From: Epiperipatus broadwayi
Lineage: Eukaryota > Onychophora > Udeonychophora > Euonychophora > Peripatidae
Direction: 5' to 3'
Length of the DNA stretch: 64,000 bases
Assembly: GCA_028023455.1 (NCBI GenBank)
Contig: JAQFVV010012420.1
Span: forward strand, 6,025,770-6,089,769
The notes beneath the pieces were generated by a model. The model had not been told where the DNA came from. It ran no database searches and saw only the letters and a program-made list of their open reading frames with translations. The position numbers were made by a program, and so were the translations under genes. Of this stretch, positions 24,314-35,584 are shown piece by piece (the stretch's first letter is position 1; each line of letters begins with the position of its first letter).

Positions 24314-25180
24314 ATATATATCATAATTTTCAGCATCATTTTCAATTATTATTAAACTACTGCAGGGTGAATATCTTTCCAACTTTAATCAAGTTTCTCC
24401 AATTTCTAGCTGCTCTTTTCTAAATCATACGAGCAAACTTCCTTATTTTATCCATCCATCTCACATATGGTTTCTTTATTGGTTTTTACAAACTCTTGAA
24501 ATCCAGTTTAAGATTTCAACTGTTCGTTTATTATTACTTTTTCTAAAAATGTGACCAACCCAATTCCACTCCAATCTCTTAATTGTTTTAAAGATGCCAG
24601 CAATATCTAGTTGTTCCCTTAAATTTTTTTATTATCTCTTCATGTTACTACTAACATACATTCCTCTATACCTTGCTGAGTGGACTGAAGTTTTTGTATT
24701 GCTCTTTTTTAAGTATTCAAGTCTTAAATCTATAAATAAAAACTAATAAAACCCATTTATTAATAATCTTCCTTTTTAAACATAGAGGCATCTTTTCTTA
24801 AAGTTATTTCTACAAAAAGTGCTCCATCCAAGTGTAATTCTATGATAAATTTTATCTTATATTTCCATTATATTAGTAATTTGATCAAGGTATTGGTAGT
24901 TGTTAATTTTTAATTTATCATTATCAACCTTTATATTCCTCTTTTGGGAAAGTGTTTATCTTTAGTGTTATTTTTTTACATTCATTTGATAACTCTTTTA
25001 ACATTTTCTAAAGCTCAGAAGCATTATTTGCAAAAACAATTACATCATCTGTAAAATCTAGATGACTTAAATAATCTCCATTTATTTTTAAGCCTTTAAT
25101 TTTTCATTTCCACAAAATACTTCTTTCAAAATTGCTGTGTAAAGTTTTGGAGATATGGAATCACACTATCACACAGTGAT
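24314..25180 (-). mobile_element. RTE-type LINE, 5'-truncated copy, minus strand
   Basis: On the minus strand this matches the 3' part of the RTE at 44992-48219. It includes the end of motif B, a motif C region reading FTDDVIVFANNAS (FADD in the better copy), the segment IKRLEWNWVGHI corresponding to IKRWSWARHI, and the RWMD-type end in the 3' region. It starts inside the reverse transcriptase and carries stops and indels, as expected of a 5'-truncated LINE insertion. Confidence 0.8.
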
Positions 25181-25440
25181 GTATATTAATATTTTTAAAA
25201 GATATTCACTGTAAGACAAAGGCTAATCTAATGGCCTTTCATAAAGGAACATTGAAAGAGAAGACAATACTTAACCAGACTTAGCAATTGCTAGATAGTG
25301 GGAGCAAGAGTATACTTTCTTTTCTTGTTTTATTTTCTAGTTGAAACCAATTAGATACTCATTTATTTATCAGTGTTGAATGGTTAGCTATGAACCAGCT
25401 ACTCAAGAGAAAAATCTTAAGGTTTTTAAAAAGAATTTTA
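25181..25440. other. Spacer, no feature seen
   Basis: Short AT-rich stretch between the RTE fragment and a tRNA-like relic. Confidence 0.4.
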
Positions 25441-25444
25441 TTTT

Positions 25445-25512
25445 GTCTTGATTTGAACCCGGAATTGTGAATCTGGCAGGTGAATGCATTATCTCCACAA
25501 CATAAGCCTCAT
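25445..25512 (-). mobile_element. Possible tRNA-derived SINE relic (copy 3)
   Basis: On the minus strand GGGTTCAAATC is a good B box and TGTGGAGATAATGC sits where an A box would be, about 40 nt before it. The head is weaker than in copies 1, 2 and 4 and the family may differ. Confidence 0.45.
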
Positions 25513-26074
25513 ATGTATATAGTATATCTTAAGTATATCACTATTAATAGATAATTATTTTATCCTATAAGAAAATTACTCATTTGTATGAGATTTCTCC
25601 ATTTTTATGCTGGCACATATAATCTAGTATAAAAATTTACACCGATCTGTTTATCCATTTCTATTATTACTAACCATAAGATATATATAGTCAAACCTAT
25701 TTTCTTTGATAAATGCTAAACATATATATTTAGTAATTTACAAAATTTGAATTAAAAAAATCAGGATTAAGTTGTTCTAACTAAATCTTTTTTTACTTTA
25801 TATTTATTTATTCAGAATAAGATATCTTTTATTTCTTTCAAATGTTTTTATTTCCAATATGATTGATTATTATTATTTTTATGCACATCTGCATAGCCGT
25901 ATACGCGCAGTGAAAATATCGTATTTTATTTAAAATTAAGTTAATTTTTAAAAATATTGAAGTAGTTAGTTTAAAACTCATTTTGTCTTATGTTCTCTTT
26001 TCATTTTTTAAACTCCATAATTATAACTAAAAATATTTAATTTTTAATCTATGCAATGTCAAAGTCAACTTTTT

Positions 26075-26164
26075 CTCTCTCTTATGTCAAATGTGTTGAC
26101 CGGTAAGCGAACCCAAATCAGTTGCTTGGAAGGCAGCTTATGTTAACCGCTAGGCCACCAATGC
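26075..26164 (-). mobile_element. tRNA-derived SINE (copy 4)
   Basis: On the minus strand the head reads GGTGGCCTAGCGGTTAAC with a full A box and GGGTTCGCTTACC at the B-box place. It is the same family as 9697-9774. An imperfect direct repeat flanks it (TGTCAAAGTCAACTTTT near 26057-26073, TGACAAAGTCAAGTTTT near 26165-26181), which I read as an old target duplication. Confidence 0.8.
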
Positions 26165-26519
26165 TTGACAAAGTCAAGTTTTGTTTTTTTATAAGCATTT
26201 TATTTTAAAAAGCAACTTTTATAAATTTACTTTTTAAAAATAATAATAATAATAATAAACATTGCTTATTTAATTTTTTATTCAAATTGTAAACTAATAA
26301 ATAATACTAATTGTTTTAATCCGTCAAAACCAAAAATAGTAGAATATTAATTTAAAAACTTTATTATTCATAGTATAAATTAAAACAATACTTTTTTATT
26401 TACATATGCTTTTTAAAATAAAATATATTGATTACATCATAATTTGATACGTTTTGCCCTTTTTTGTAAAAGTTTTTTTTTAGATGATCATGTAATTAAA
26501 TCTACTTTTTTTTATTAAG

Positions 26520-26880
26520 GTAAAAAAACACAGGTGACTGATCACCCGCTACATGATATTACAGTGTTCAATGTTACAAAGTAAAAACAAAGTACATACG
26601 CACTCGATAAAAAAACATATCCACAAAAGGGTTGTATAACCTTACTCAATGTGTATCTATATATGGATGAGCACAGATCTGCACTGCCCAAAAACAATCC
26701 ATCAAGAGAGTGAAACAGCCCATCAGAGCGGGAAAGGCGCTGAAAACTTTGACCCTGTACCCTCCCGGCAGGTTTTTCAGAAGCAGCAATAATCGTCAAC
26801 AGCCCACACCCACAAACCAGATCCCGAATGACCGCCATCATCAACCCCTGTGAAAAAAATGAGGAGTGCAGACCTGTGCC
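26520..26880. other. GC-richer block of unknown origin with a 100-codon minus-strand frame
   Basis: The block contrasts with its AT-rich flanks. The minus-strand frame 26542-26844 begins MMMAVIRDLVCGCGLLTIIA and ends with a hydrophobic segment. No domain is recognisable. Together with the relic at 27029-27532 it may be part of one unidentified element; a TATA-like run lies within it. Confidence 0.3.
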
Positions 26881-27028
26881 CTCAAATATTACAACAAAAC
26901 TCTATCACTGTTACAAAAATATTTCTAGCTGGAGTGTCTAGCATCCAGTTTGTCAAATGAATTTATCTGTGGTTATGATCTTGATAAAAGAATTGTTCAC
27001 TTTTATGCCTTAAATTTCTCAATCATTA

Positions 27029-27532
27029 TTAAAAGTTATTCATTAAGTGACTTAAAACAGTTGATTTTTCATCTTCCTCATCCGTTAAATCCAATATATT
27101 ATCATAAGCCTCTTGCATAACGTTATTTACCCCATACTTTGGTTGTAATGCCTCTTCATACTTAAATTCTTGGTTATTAACATTAAATAATTTGTTTGAC
27201 TTACTTCTCTCATTAGTTTCAAATTTAGATTTTATAGATTTGTTCTTATTAATCTGATTCGCTTTTAGATAACGTTTTCAATTTTAAACTTTTATTAATC
27301 GGTTTCACTTTTTAGATAACGTTGTTTTCAATTTTAAACTTTTCGAAGCTTTCAACGACATTCGCTTTCTCTTTCCCTTGTGATATTTTGGGTGACATAT
27401 AGTCCAAATCACCTAAGTGTTCTCTTTGTTAACTGGATTCTCTTCTTCCATCAGTTGTTTATCCATATTGTTGTCTTCTTGACTCGCATTTCCCCCTCTA
27501 TTCTGCACTTGATTTGATACATTCTCTGCCAT
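27029..27532 (-). pseudogene. Broken ORF of unknown function (acidic/lysine-rich, ~165 codons)
   Basis: An ATG at 27532 (minus strand) opens a frame starting MAENVSNQVQNRGGNASQED, highly polar and rich in Asn, Gln, Glu and Lys. It hits a stop near 27415, and the adjacent frame continues open (GDLDYMSPKISQGKEKANVV) to about 27315. A third stretch is open from about 27256 to the stop at 27029 and ends with an acidic motif DLTDEEDEKS. A ~38 bp tandem duplication (27262-27340) disrupts the middle. Sustained, biased coding in consecutive segments suggests a real but inactivated protein, perhaps a retrotransposon ORF1/Gag-like or nuclear protein. I recognise no domain. Confidence 0.45.
27262..27340. 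repeat. ~38 bp tandem duplication
   Basis: The block TAGATAACGTT(G)TTTTCAATTTTAAACTTTT occurs twice in tandem inside the broken ORF. Confidence 0.8.
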
Positions 27533-27935
27533 TTTTGTTTTCACAATGATGTCAGTTATGCCCTTGTTGCTGTTAGAAAACTAAAAGTTTTCTTCATTTT
27601 GATAATAAAACTTAAAGGTAATGAGTTTACCCTCAGTTTAGCTTCAAAATATTACAGTGAAGCTTCGTTATCCTTTTTTAATTCCACCTAATATAGGGGA
27701 CCTGAAACTAACATTGTATTCCTAGAGCCACTAGATGGTGTATATATATAATAATTAAATCTACTTCCATGACAAAGTGAATAATTGAGAAGCTTATTTA
27801 TCCATTACATTCTTTTTTCTAACTGAAACCAATTCCAGGCAAGATTAAGTTAATAAAATAGACTCAGTTAAAACAAGAATGAGTACATATATATATATAT
27901 ATCAATGTACTAGTTTATAAAGTCAGATGTCACAT

Positions 27936-27939
<4 letters not shown>

Positions 27940-27981
<42 letters not shown>
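27940..27981. repeat. (AT)n microsatellite
   Basis: An uninterrupted AT run of about 20 units. Confidence 0.9.
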
Positions 27982-27984
<3 letters not shown>

Positions 27985-27986
<2 letters not shown>

Positions 27987-28790
27987 CTTGTATTTTCAAA
28001 TATGTAAAATTAAGAGCATGCTAATAAGCTCTAAACAAGCTTTTTAAAATTTTTTTATGATAAATGCTACTACAAGATAAGATATTCAAATCATCTTTAT
28101 CTATAATTATCCCCATTCCCAGACTGTTTTCGAGCTATGGCTCTGTTCAGTGAGGAGCTGGTACACCAGATTCAAAAAAACCAACTCAAGCTAAGCATTT
28201 ATCTAATAATTAACTGTCAAGAAGAAGATCTGAAACTTTTAGACATCTACATGTCTTTAAAGTGAGCTCTCCAACTGAAAAAATTATATGGGCCCGAAAT
28301 TAATTCAGATATTCCATATATTAATAGGCTTAGCTGTTTAATTTAGCCAAAGCCGCCCCCAACAGCAAAATAATAATAATAATAATAATAATATATAAGT
28401 CATGTGACATCTGACTTTATATATTACTGTTATTATTTTGCTGTTGGGGGCTTTGGATAAATTAAATGGCTAAGCCTATTAATATATGGAGTATCTGAAT
28501 TAAGTTCAGGCCCTTATGATTTTTTTTCAGTTGGAGAGCTGACTTTAAAAACACATAGATGTCTAAAAGTTTCAGATTTTTTTCTTGATAGTTAACTATT
28601 AGATAAATGCTTAGCTTGAGCTCCTTACTGAAGAGAACCATAGCTCGAAATCAGTCTGGGGATGGAGACAATCATAGATAAAGATAATTTGAATGTCTTC
28701 TCTTGTAGTAGGATTTATCATAAAAATTTTAAAAAAAGCTTGCTTAGAACTTATTAGCAGCTCTTAATTTTATATATCAATATACCTATA
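27985..28790. repeat. Fold-back element with ~0.35-0.4 kb inverted arms
   Basis: The left arm (about 27985-28375) is the inverse of the right arm (about 28430-28790). Landmarks include CGAGCTATGG at 28130 and its inverse at 28640, and TATTAATAGGCTTAGC at 28318 and its inverse near 28470. The left arm has an extra ~22 bp near 28160-28185. The central spacer carries AAGTCATGTGACATCTGACT, which recurs inverted in the left flank (27919-27940) and at 48257. No coding is evident. Confidence 0.85.
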
Positions 28791-28799
28791 TATGGAGAA

Positions 28800-29390
28800 A
28801 GAGGAGAAGAGAAAAAAAGAAGCCTAAACTAAAATTGGATTAAAAATTTATAATAATCTAATTTTATTTTAGACTTTTTTTTTTAAAAAAAAAATCCTTA
28901 TATCAGACAATATATACTTTAAAAATAATAATAGCAAATAAAATATTTTTTTAAAAAACAATGTTTTATTTACTTCAGTGAATTAGGTATTTTGAAGAAA
29001 AAAAAATCCATAAAAAGCAAATTTAACGGCATTAACGACTGAAATGATGGAAAATTGCCATAATCCGATTAACAGCCATAAAATCCTTTGCCATTAGAAA
29101 TCTTTATTATAGTTAAGATTTTAATAAATTATATAAAAATTGTCAGTAAAAAAAAGATAAGCTTTAAAAAAATATTTTGATTTATAAAGTTGGTTTAGTA
29201 ACTCTAAGAATAAAATTTGCTATATTTTATAACTTATTAAATTAAGATTTATTTATTATTTTTCCTCTCGTTAATTTAAAACTGATTTTTAAAAGTAGAA
29301 AAATATATATTATATTCCACATGTTTCAGTCATTCCGATTATTTTGGATTTTTTCCTCGAAAAAACATATTTATTACTTCGCTTACTTAT
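28800..29390. other. AT-rich spacer
   Basis: No gene or repeat recognised. Confidence 0.45.
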
Positions 29391-29394
29391 AACG

Positions 29395-32150
29395 TCTACA
29401 AAAAGAAGCCCTTTAATTATTTTTTGAGCCTTTAAAGGAACAACTGAATAGGGCAAATTTTTAAGGTCCACTCTATAAGTTCTTGTCTTTTGTCATTCAG
29501 ATGTTATTACTATATGATTTTTGATATAGTATATAAGCATAGATGGGTTTCTCACCAATATGCATCATTCAAACATGATGAGTTTATTAGCTTTTTACCT
29601 GTGAGTTTAAAATCAAGAACCACCATAGATTTTTCCCTCAAATGCCTGAAACTTAACTGAAATATGTTTTTTCTTAAAGGCAGAATGAATGTGTGGATAA
29701 ATGAGCTTTCTTTTAAAATAGGTATTTACAATAATGACAGTCAAAACTAAATATTATTCCTTATTCCCAGTAGGTTGTAAAACCATCAACCATTGCAGCA
29801 ATTGCTGACTGAAATGGAGGGTGTAAAGAATTTCTCTTATTGTGGAACCAAGCTGTCATTTGTTGATAATTTTTTAATTTAGATATTTACAACTGGAATC
29901 ACTTTCAATTGAAAAATATTGCACAAATTTGAAGAACTGTCTAGTATTGAATGGGACATTGTTGAATTTTGTAAAGTTTGAAGAAAAGATGAAGAGATGA
30001 TTATTTTTAAAAATGGGCATGTACCTTACTATAAAGGCAAAAATATTGGAATCACAAGTGAAATAGGATTGATTATAAATGAAAAGAGAAAGAATATTGT
30101 AGAGATTCATGTATATTAAATAGTATAACAAGATTAGTTATTTAGTTTAATAGGAGATACCAAATGCAGATTTAGGTGTATGCTTCAACAAGTTGTCATT
30201 GTTATGAAGAAGTATAAGATTTTTATGTGATTGGACAAACTGCTTTTGATCAGAACAAACAATAACTTAAAATTGTTATGGGAAATGTTAATAATAAAAG
30301 TGATAAATAATAAAAATATGAAAGAACTGTGAGTAAGTTTGATTATGATGATAGAAATAAAAAGGGACACAGATTTGTGGAATTTGTAGAAAAAACAGCA
30401 ACTATATATTATGGATTATTTTTTGAGACAAATGCTAAATGGAAATGGACATGGAAGCATCCAAATGAAGGTCCAGCAGAATTGAATTATATTTTGAATT
30501 AATAGAAATTACCTATTTCAAAATTGTGTTTTTAATGGATTCAACACAGGAGATAATCACCACATAGCAACTTTCTCCATATAGTATTACCACCTAGTGC
30601 AGTCCATGCTAGAAGGTTAATGCATCAAATTCTTATTTAATGCCTGCTCATCCAATATCTCAAAATTAATTTCTAGCTTATGGTTTTCAACATTAAGGAG
30701 TCTTAGATCTGAGAGTGTTGTATCTAGACTGTTGGATCTAATGTACTCTCCAGAAGCTATCTTTTACTTTTTTAATTAATAATGAAAAAATGGCCCAAAC
30801 TGAAAGCACATTAATAATTTTAATTCCAAGCTAATTTGCTGTTGTTATCATGCAGACCTGAATCCAGTTCAGCATCTATAAATTTTGGTATCTTTGGATT
30901 TTTAATAACGATAATCACCAATGTTCTTTGGCTACAATTGGTATGCAACCATTAGAACATCACATGATTACTATTTCTTATACAATTTTGTTAGCACAGT
31001 AGCAACTTTCTTCATACAGTATTGCCTCCTAGTGCAAGCCATAATACAGTAACAATAGAAGTTTAGTGCACCATATCTTTATTTAGTGCCTACAGATCTA
31101 ATATTCCCAGACTGGTTTTCAGTTTATGGTGATGATGTGATTTTCCAATTTTTTAAATAATCATCAATTAGTTTGATGTAAGATATTTATTAATGTAAAA
31201 CTACAGAGGCAAAAATTATTAGTAAAAATATTCATAGTTGTTATTCCTAAATTTCAGAAAAAAATTCAATAAATTTAAATTAGTATTTGCAAATTATTTT
31301 AAAATATCGATTTTAAAGAAGTTTAAGATTTGAATGAAATCAGTAGGAAAATAACTGATACACTCCTAAGGACTGCACAAATATAGATGGTATAAAAAGT
31401 GGCAATTTACCAGTAAATTTTTTGCTAAGATAAGACAATGTATAAAAAAAAATATGGAAATATATAAATGAACAATTAAAAAAAAAAAATCTACGGTTTT
31501 GTAGAATGATGCAAAAAAGAATTAATAATGGTATAAAAAAATATAATTGTGAATAAAAAAAAATAAAAAAAGAATAAAAGTCTCAAAAAAATAAATAATT
31601 TCTTGGTATTGGTAAGAAATTTATTTCTGCAACAAGCAGAAAAGATGCAACTACTAGTGAAAACAAAGATGACTTCATAAAATAGTTCTATAAATAATTA
31701 TATAGCCATGAATAACAAGAAAAAGTAACCTTTATAATTACTACACTTTCTGAATTGGCTAGCATTTTAAATAAAAAAGTGAGACATGCAATTAAATCTA
31801 TGAAGAAGGGAAAAGCTTCAGTCAATGATAGAATTATATTCAATATTTTAAAAGAAGCAGGTGAAAAAATGGAAAAATTGTTGGCAAAGTTGTATACCAA
31901 ACATCTAAATGATAAATATGTACCACATTATGGGAAGAATGCAATAGCAATAATGATATTTTAAAAATCTGATAAAGAAAATATTAGAAATTACAGACCT
32001 ATCAATCTTTTATCAGTTCTATACAAAATTTTTATCGTGATAATTGCAACTCATTTCCAGAAAACTTTGTATTCTAATCAACCAAAAGAACAAACTGCAT
32101 TTAAATGTGGTTTATCAATGTGATCATATCTAAGTATTGAGAAAAGGTGA
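29395..32150 (+). mobile_element. RTE-type LINE, old interrupted copy
   Basis: This aligns colinearly with the RTE at 44992-48219 from its 5' leader (compare 29430 with 45050) through endonuclease and early reverse transcriptase, ending near the region equivalent to 47110. Near 30450-30480 the endonuclease sequence is still readable. The frame 31755-31964 contains VRHAIKSMKKGKASVNDRII, equivalent to VRHAIKCMKKGKAPGNDGII in the better copy. There are many stops and indels. About 570 bp of foreign repeat (30568-31140) interrupts it between the endonuclease end and the reverse transcriptase start. Confidence 0.85.
30568..31140 (+). repeat. Two copies of repeat family R1 inserted in the old RTE
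   Basis: One copy starts at 30568 and a second at about 31003. Both open AGCAACTTTCT-CATA-AGTATT and are related to 7935-8160 and 61708-61770. The RTE alignment stops just before the first copy (equivalent to 46125) and resumes after the second (equivalent to 46150). Confidence 0.7.
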
Positions 32151-34208
32151 TCTTAAATCACATGCAGCAATTAAACCCAATTTCTGTCAATACAATATAT
32201 TCTATAATTTCTGTCAATACAATATATTCTATTTTATTTAATATAAAAATGAAAAACTTGAAATTTTATTTAATTTAGTTTAATTATTTTCGACATTTAG
32301 CTTTTAAACATAGTATAAATTATTAGGAAAATTTAATTTGTAGTACACGACTTTGGAAAGAAATTTTTTTACTTAAAAATAATTATTATGTTATCAAAAT
32401 AACTTTTGATTAAAATTGAAGATCAATTAATTATATAGATGTATGTATCAAATAAATTTTATTTGGGAAATTGTGTGGCAAAGTTGTTTTGTTATAATTA
32501 ATTATATTTAATATTTACACATATCTTTAATCAGATTAATTTAGATTTTGTAATATATATTTAATCTTGGTAATTTTTTTAACTTTAGGTAGTAATTTAT
32601 AATATGATATATCTACCACAAATGTAACGATTATCAATATATAAAACCTAAGTGAAAAATATTTTAATTGTATTTACAAAAAAACATTTAAAAAGTAAAT
32701 TATATTTTGATAATTGATAAAAAAAAAAAAGAAAAATTTCATAGAAGTATGATTTCATGAACATAATTCATACAAGTACTTTACCAAATTATATGCAAGT
32801 TTGAAACATTATTAAAAAAGATATTGTAACAAAACTATAATGTAACAATATGTTAAAGGTAATATTTATAGTTAATAAATCTAAATGTATTCATTGTAAA
32901 TGTATATACATATTGCAGTATTGTAGACATTGGTTAAATCTGGATATGTCAATTATTACAAACTTATTTAAACTAATAAAATTTAGAATGAAGAAATGAT
33001 AAGAATTATTTTTCTTATATTTTTTATAACAAGCTTTGACTTACTTAAAATTTTTCATTCCTTAAATGATATGACAATTCCAAACATTTTTAAATAATAA
33101 GAATGTGAATAATTATAGTTAAGAGTAGTTGCAAAAGAAAAAGTATAAAAATAATAAAACAAAATATTTATTTTCTTTCTTCAGCAATTTTAATTACTAG
33201 TTTTAATCTAAAAAAGTAATAAAATAAATAATTTTTTACCTCTCTTCAATAATTTATTGATTAGTTTGCTTGAAAAAATTATTAAGAGAAGTAAATAAGT
33301 AAAATTTATCTATTGTTTATCAGGTTTTTAAAAGAAAGAAAAAAAGACAAGATCTAAACATTTTGAGGACAAGATTTAAACATTTTGATAAATACAGTTT
33401 TAATTAATTGTTGAAGAGAGAAAATATAAAAAATATTTTGTTTTATTATTTTTATTTTCTCTTTATCTTTCTTTAAAACAAAAGACAGTGTTGTTTAAAA
33501 TAAAGTGTTATTGAAGAAATATACTATTTCAGAGTGTTAAAAAAAATTAACTAAAGAATAATTTCAAACATTTTGATTAAATGTTTTTAATTAAAAAAAG
33601 GAGGAAAATAACCAAATAATCTTTTATAAAAATAAACGCTATTGGTCAGGATTCAATGATGTTATGTTTGAGAAAATATGTGATTGTTCCAAAAAATAAA
33701 ATGGGCGGTCTTGTAAGGAACATTCATTCTTGATTCAGCTGTTGAAGAAAACAGCAGTAGTTCAGCTATAAAAAACAGTGAGAAATAATTTTGTAGTCTG
33801 AAGTAAGATTCACCTCACTATTAGTTTTTAAAAATGTTTTCCAAAATGAATGAGGAAATCAATGAACTAAATTTTAGCTTGAAACTGAGCATCTCAAAAC
33901 CTCATGATGTAGTATATTCACTAAAAAAAATGTAAAGAAAGAGAATACCCCTGAAGAAAATGGCAACAAGCCTTATTTCAATGCAAAGGCATGACTGTTT
34001 CAGCCTTGTGTGAGTTTTGACCTATAAATTATTGGAAAATGAATAAATTGAGTCTGTACTAATCTGAAAATCATATTGTAGAATGGATAAATATTCTCAA
34101 AATCTGTGTTAAGAGAGAAATTGTCATAATAAAAATTTAAACCCACAAAAAAGATTAACACAACTTCTAAAATATATGATTATGTACAACTCAACAATTA
34201 AAGCTTAC
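32151..34208. other. AT-rich spacer, no gene seen
   Basis: It has mostly A- and T-rich low-complexity sequence. A stretch around 33830-34020 is slightly less AT-rich but all frames are broken. Confidence 0.5.
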
Positions 34209-34222
34209 AAGAAAGATAATTA

Positions 34223-34470
34223 ACATTTATTTTATAATGTCTTGCGTGCGATTATAATTACGATAGAATGACAGCCTGTTAAGCTAATTGCGCAGACGCT
34301 GTGAGAATGTTATTAATAAATGAATACCTTCAAACAACCACATGATATACTAGGATTCCTTTTTACTCTTATACAAATACTATATCATGTGGTTGTTCGA
34401 AGGTATTCATTTATTAATAACATTCTCACAGCGTCTGCGCAATTAGCTTAACAGGCTGTCATTCTATCGT
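34223..34470. mobile_element. Palindromic insertion flanked by a 14 bp direct repeat
   Basis: The arms 34258-34349 and 34381-34472 are inverted copies of ~92 bp with a single mismatch, separated by a ~31 bp spacer. AAGAAAGATAATTA occurs exactly at 34209-34222 and 34471-34484, framing an insertion of 248 bp. The left side has ~35 bp outside the palindrome (34223-34257), the right side none. Alternatively, TA dinucleotides directly outside CGATAGAATGACAG would fit a Tc1/mariner-like MITE of 209 bp (34261-34469). Confidence 0.85.
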
Positions 34471-34489
34471 AAGAAAGATAATTACAAAA

Positions 34490-35180
34490 GGACTGAAAAA
34501 GAAAATAAATCTATGGTTAAAAGGTGTAGCAGTATGCATATCTAAATTTACAAATAACTTAATTAAAGTAATAATTGATAATAATGATTAATTTCTTTAA
34601 TGAAACATGTTTTGTTTATTTATTTGATTTTCCATCTAAAATTATAAAAAAGAGTTTTAACTAATTAAATTTTTTCTTTTTTTTATTTGTGAGGTATTAT
34701 TTTACAATTTAAATCATTGAAGAGATAAATAATTCTGTTTTAAATTAATTAATTGAATTAGTAAGAATCAAACAATGAATTAATATTGTTTTCTATATGA
34801 AATTATATTTTTTTGATAAAATGGGAGAGTTGTATTTATATTATCAAATCTTTTTAATTTCTTAATTATTAGTTAATTTATTAAATAATTATTAAAAATA
34901 GTAGTATTAAACCATTATTCTTCCAGCTATCTTTTTATAAATTGGCTGTATGTATGACTTGATGGTTTAGGGATTTGTAAATTTTTCCAGTAAATATTCA
35001 AATAAGGTGCATTAAGTTTATAAATTTATACTTTCTCTTAGTCACAGTTACAGCTCCAAGTATCCTTAGATCTTGGGCTAGTTCTAGAGTAATAATGGTT
35101 AATTTATATGTGAGTGTTTATATTTGGACATTTAGATAATATCTCTGGCACAAAGATCAAGATTATTGTTAAAAGTTTAT
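34490..35180. other. AT-rich spacer
   Basis: No gene recognised. Confidence 0.4.
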
Positions 35181-35455
35181 TTACTGCATTTTATTTTATA
35201 GAGAAAATTTAGTTTGTAGTTGGCCTGTAAACTCATGGTACCATATGATCTAAGTATTTATGATGATCAACATGTTTTAGTCTTTCCATCATTATTTTTT
35301 ATGATAGATAATTTAATATCTAAGTATGTGCATCCTGATGATTGTTGTATGTCATGCCTAAGTTTGACATTGTGTATGGAATCTTTTTTAAATTCAGTAC
35401 AAGGGATTACTATTGATTATTCTTGTTTAATGCTGGTGATGCAGCTTTTATATAT
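35180..35455 (+). repeat. Dispersed repeat family R2 (copy 2)
   Basis: Related to 23790-24140. It contains a 90-codon plus-strand frame (35220-35492) that I consider a chance frame, because the R2 partner does not keep it open. Confidence 0.45.
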
Positions 35456-35461
35456 ATATAT

Positions 35462-35584
35462 TGTAACAGATGGGTTCGAATACAAGAGATAATGCAATAT
35501 AGAGTGTTAATTGCGAGTGTTGATATGAAGTGACTGTGTATATGTGAAAAGATATATATAAATAGTCATTCGAACCCTGTTACA
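35462..35584. repeat. 123 bp hairpin with TGTAACAG...GTTACA ends
   Basis: The left end TGTAACAGATGGGTTCGAAT and the right end ATTCGAACCCTGTTACA are inverted copies with a 2 bp indel. The ends resemble those of the candidate element at 21860-24313. It may be a small non-autonomous element or part of an LTR; there is no target duplication that I can see. Confidence 0.6.

Noticed and set aside
1951-26164. Functional tRNA genes at the polymerase III box sites
   Set aside because: Box spacing and sequence are tRNA-like, but acceptor and anticodon stems do not close cleanly and two copies have flanking duplications, so SINEs fit better.
28394-28418. GTCATGTGAC as a functional M-box/E-box transcription factor site
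   Set aside because: It recurs as part of a longer 20-mer in repeats, so repetition by transposition explains it; there is no neighbouring host gene.
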